The translations under genes and the position numbers were made by a program. Positions 12,806 to 13,507 of a DNA stretch of 13,507 nucleotides are shown here, piece by piece. The notes beneath the pieces are model-generated. The model did not search any database. It worked only from the letters and a program-made list of their open reading frames with translations, and was not told the DNA's origin. The stretch lies in NCBI GenBank assembly GCA_020832965.1, contig JAJHRM010000045.1:1-13507 (forward strand). The letters are read 5' to 3'. Numbering within the stretch: the first letter of the stretch is position 1; each line of letters starts with the position of its first letter. This DNA is from Thermofilum sp. GTDB taxonomy: Archaea; Thermoproteota; Thermoprotei; Thermofilales; Thermofilaceae.

Positions 12806-13507
12806 ATGAAGGAAACCTCTTTCGTTTATATCATAAATAGGCTTAAGGGAGAGAAACCGGAACTCTATTCTGTTTTTACTGCTCAGGAAGAATACAATTG
12901 GCCTTTCCGTGATAAACATGGACGTTTTCTAGCTCGTTATACTGGAAGAATACCTTATGAATGTGAAGTTTCAGATTTCTTATTAGATAAAGGTTTATTG
13001 GATATTGAATGGCCAAAGGGAGCACGCTTTGCTGTTGTTTTAACTCATGATGTGGACTTCTCGCGCATGGGAAAGATTTACGCTATGAGTTCATTGATAA
13101 AGGCTGCACGTCAGGGTGGTCTTAAAGATGCGAGTAAAAGATTTGCGGGAATATTTAGCAAAAAATATGATCCATTAATGAACTTTAGACGCATAATGAT
13201 GATAGAAGCGGAGAATAATACTAAATCAACATTTTTCTTTTTAGTTAATAAGAAAGATTTTGGTGGCAGTAACAATCTTGAAGAGTTGGTAGATGAAATA
13301 AATTTTATTGTAGATAAAGGTTGGGAGATAGGTTTACATACAGGCTACTTTTCATACGATGATCCGAATAAGATAGCGAGTGAGAAGAGATTGCTTGAAG
13401 ATGTAGCGGGTTGTAAAGTTAGAGGTGTGAGAAACCATTTTCTCAGGTTTTTGGTTCCGAGAACTTGGGAGGTTCTCTCCGAGTTTTTCGACTATGATTC
13501 AACGTTC
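12806..13507 (+). CDS. Polysaccharide deacetylase family protein, soluble LTHDVD type (3' end outside window)
   Basis: An open frame from ATG 12806 runs 234 codons to the window edge without a stop. It is the only start available, because an in-frame TAA lies at 12779. Motifs are LTHDVD (79-84) replacing the classic TFDDG, STFFFLV (141-147), GWEIGLHTGYFSYDD (172-186), EKRLLE (193-198), GVRNHFLRF (207-215), PRTWEVL (218-224) and YDSTF (230-234). This is the order seen in a bacterial and archaeal deacetylase subgroup often found in capsule and O-antigen loci, where Asp and His residues bind the metal and the text continues with a GFRxG-type segment beyond the edge. There is no signal peptide or membrane helix, so it probably works in the cytoplasm on a nucleotide- or lipid-linked sugar, unlike the anchored deacetylase upstream. 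The gene is AT-rich against the GC-rich wecB relic before it. The CTTTTA at 12768-12773 could be its TATA box, but weakly. Confidence 0.85.
   Translation, partial: MKETSFVYIINRLKGEKPELYSVFTAQEEYNWPFRDKHGRFLARYTGRIPYECEVSDFLLDKGLLDIEWPKGARFAVVLTHDVDFSRMGKIYAMSSLIKAARQGGLKDASKRFAGIFSKKYDPLMNFRRIMMIEAENNTKSTFFFLVNKKDFGGSNNLEELVDEINFIVDKGWEIGLHTGYFSYDDPNKIASEKRLLEDVAGCKVRGVRNHFLRFLVPRTWEVLSEFFDYDSTF

Noticed and set aside
1..13507. CRISPR arrays, tRNA or rRNA genes, insertion sequences
   Set aside because: No regularly spaced repeats, no cloverleaf-like sequence in the gaps, and no transposase motifs on either strand.

Overview
The window reads as a surface-glycan locus from an archaeon, most likely a hyperthermophilic Thermoproteota (crenarchaeal) lineage. 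The basis is heavy use of AGG/AGA arginine and ATA isoleucine codons, frequent GTG/TTG starts, genes packed with 4-20 base overlaps, few Shine-Dalgarno sites, and an archaeal TATA-like box placed for leaderless transcription ahead of one gene. A Thermofilum-like genome would fit the GC-rich backbone, but nothing in the window settles the genus. Every gene lies on the + strand.

Layout. (1) 2-253: the end of an unidentified membrane protein. (2) 246-4615: four consecutive glycosyltransferases, overlapping or nearly touching: a Cps2T/DUF1972-type GT4, a GT2, a rhamnosyltransferase-like GT2, and a second GT4. (3) 4619-8647: one 1342-residue protein with an N-terminal multi-pass membrane half resembling GT-C glycosyltransferases. 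Its C-terminal half is long and predicted extracytoplasmic, carries a lectin-like fold and many N-glycosylation sequons, and ends in a closing membrane anchor. (4) 8723-9892: a membrane-anchored, outward-facing polysaccharide deacetylase with its own promoter. (5) A 189-base AT-rich gap. (6) 10082-12146: a GT4 and an FkbM-type methyltransferase. (7) 12143-12761: a decayed relic of UDP-GlcNAc 2-epimerase (WecB). (8) 12806 to the window edge: a second, apparently soluble, polysaccharide deacetylase of a different subtype, cut off at its C-terminus.

How the parts may work together (inference). The four soluble or monotopic transferases would build an oligosaccharide on a lipid carrier at the cytoplasmic face, and the second GT4 plus the FkbM enzyme would add and O-methylate further sugars. 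The giant GT-C-like protein would act outside, using or transferring a lipid-linked sugar, while its lectin-like region binds glycan. The anchored deacetylase would then trim N-acetyl groups from the exported polymer. The broken wecB suggests the locus once made ManNAc-type sugars and has since lost that branch, or gets the precursor from elsewhere.

Base composition is a strong mosaic. Single 60-base rows run from about 17% GC (3061-3120) to about 82% GC (6961-7020), and some changes fall inside genes rather than between them. This is the pattern expected of a surface-polysaccharide locus assembled by repeated recombination. No tRNA, rRNA, CRISPR array, insertion sequence or transposase was seen.
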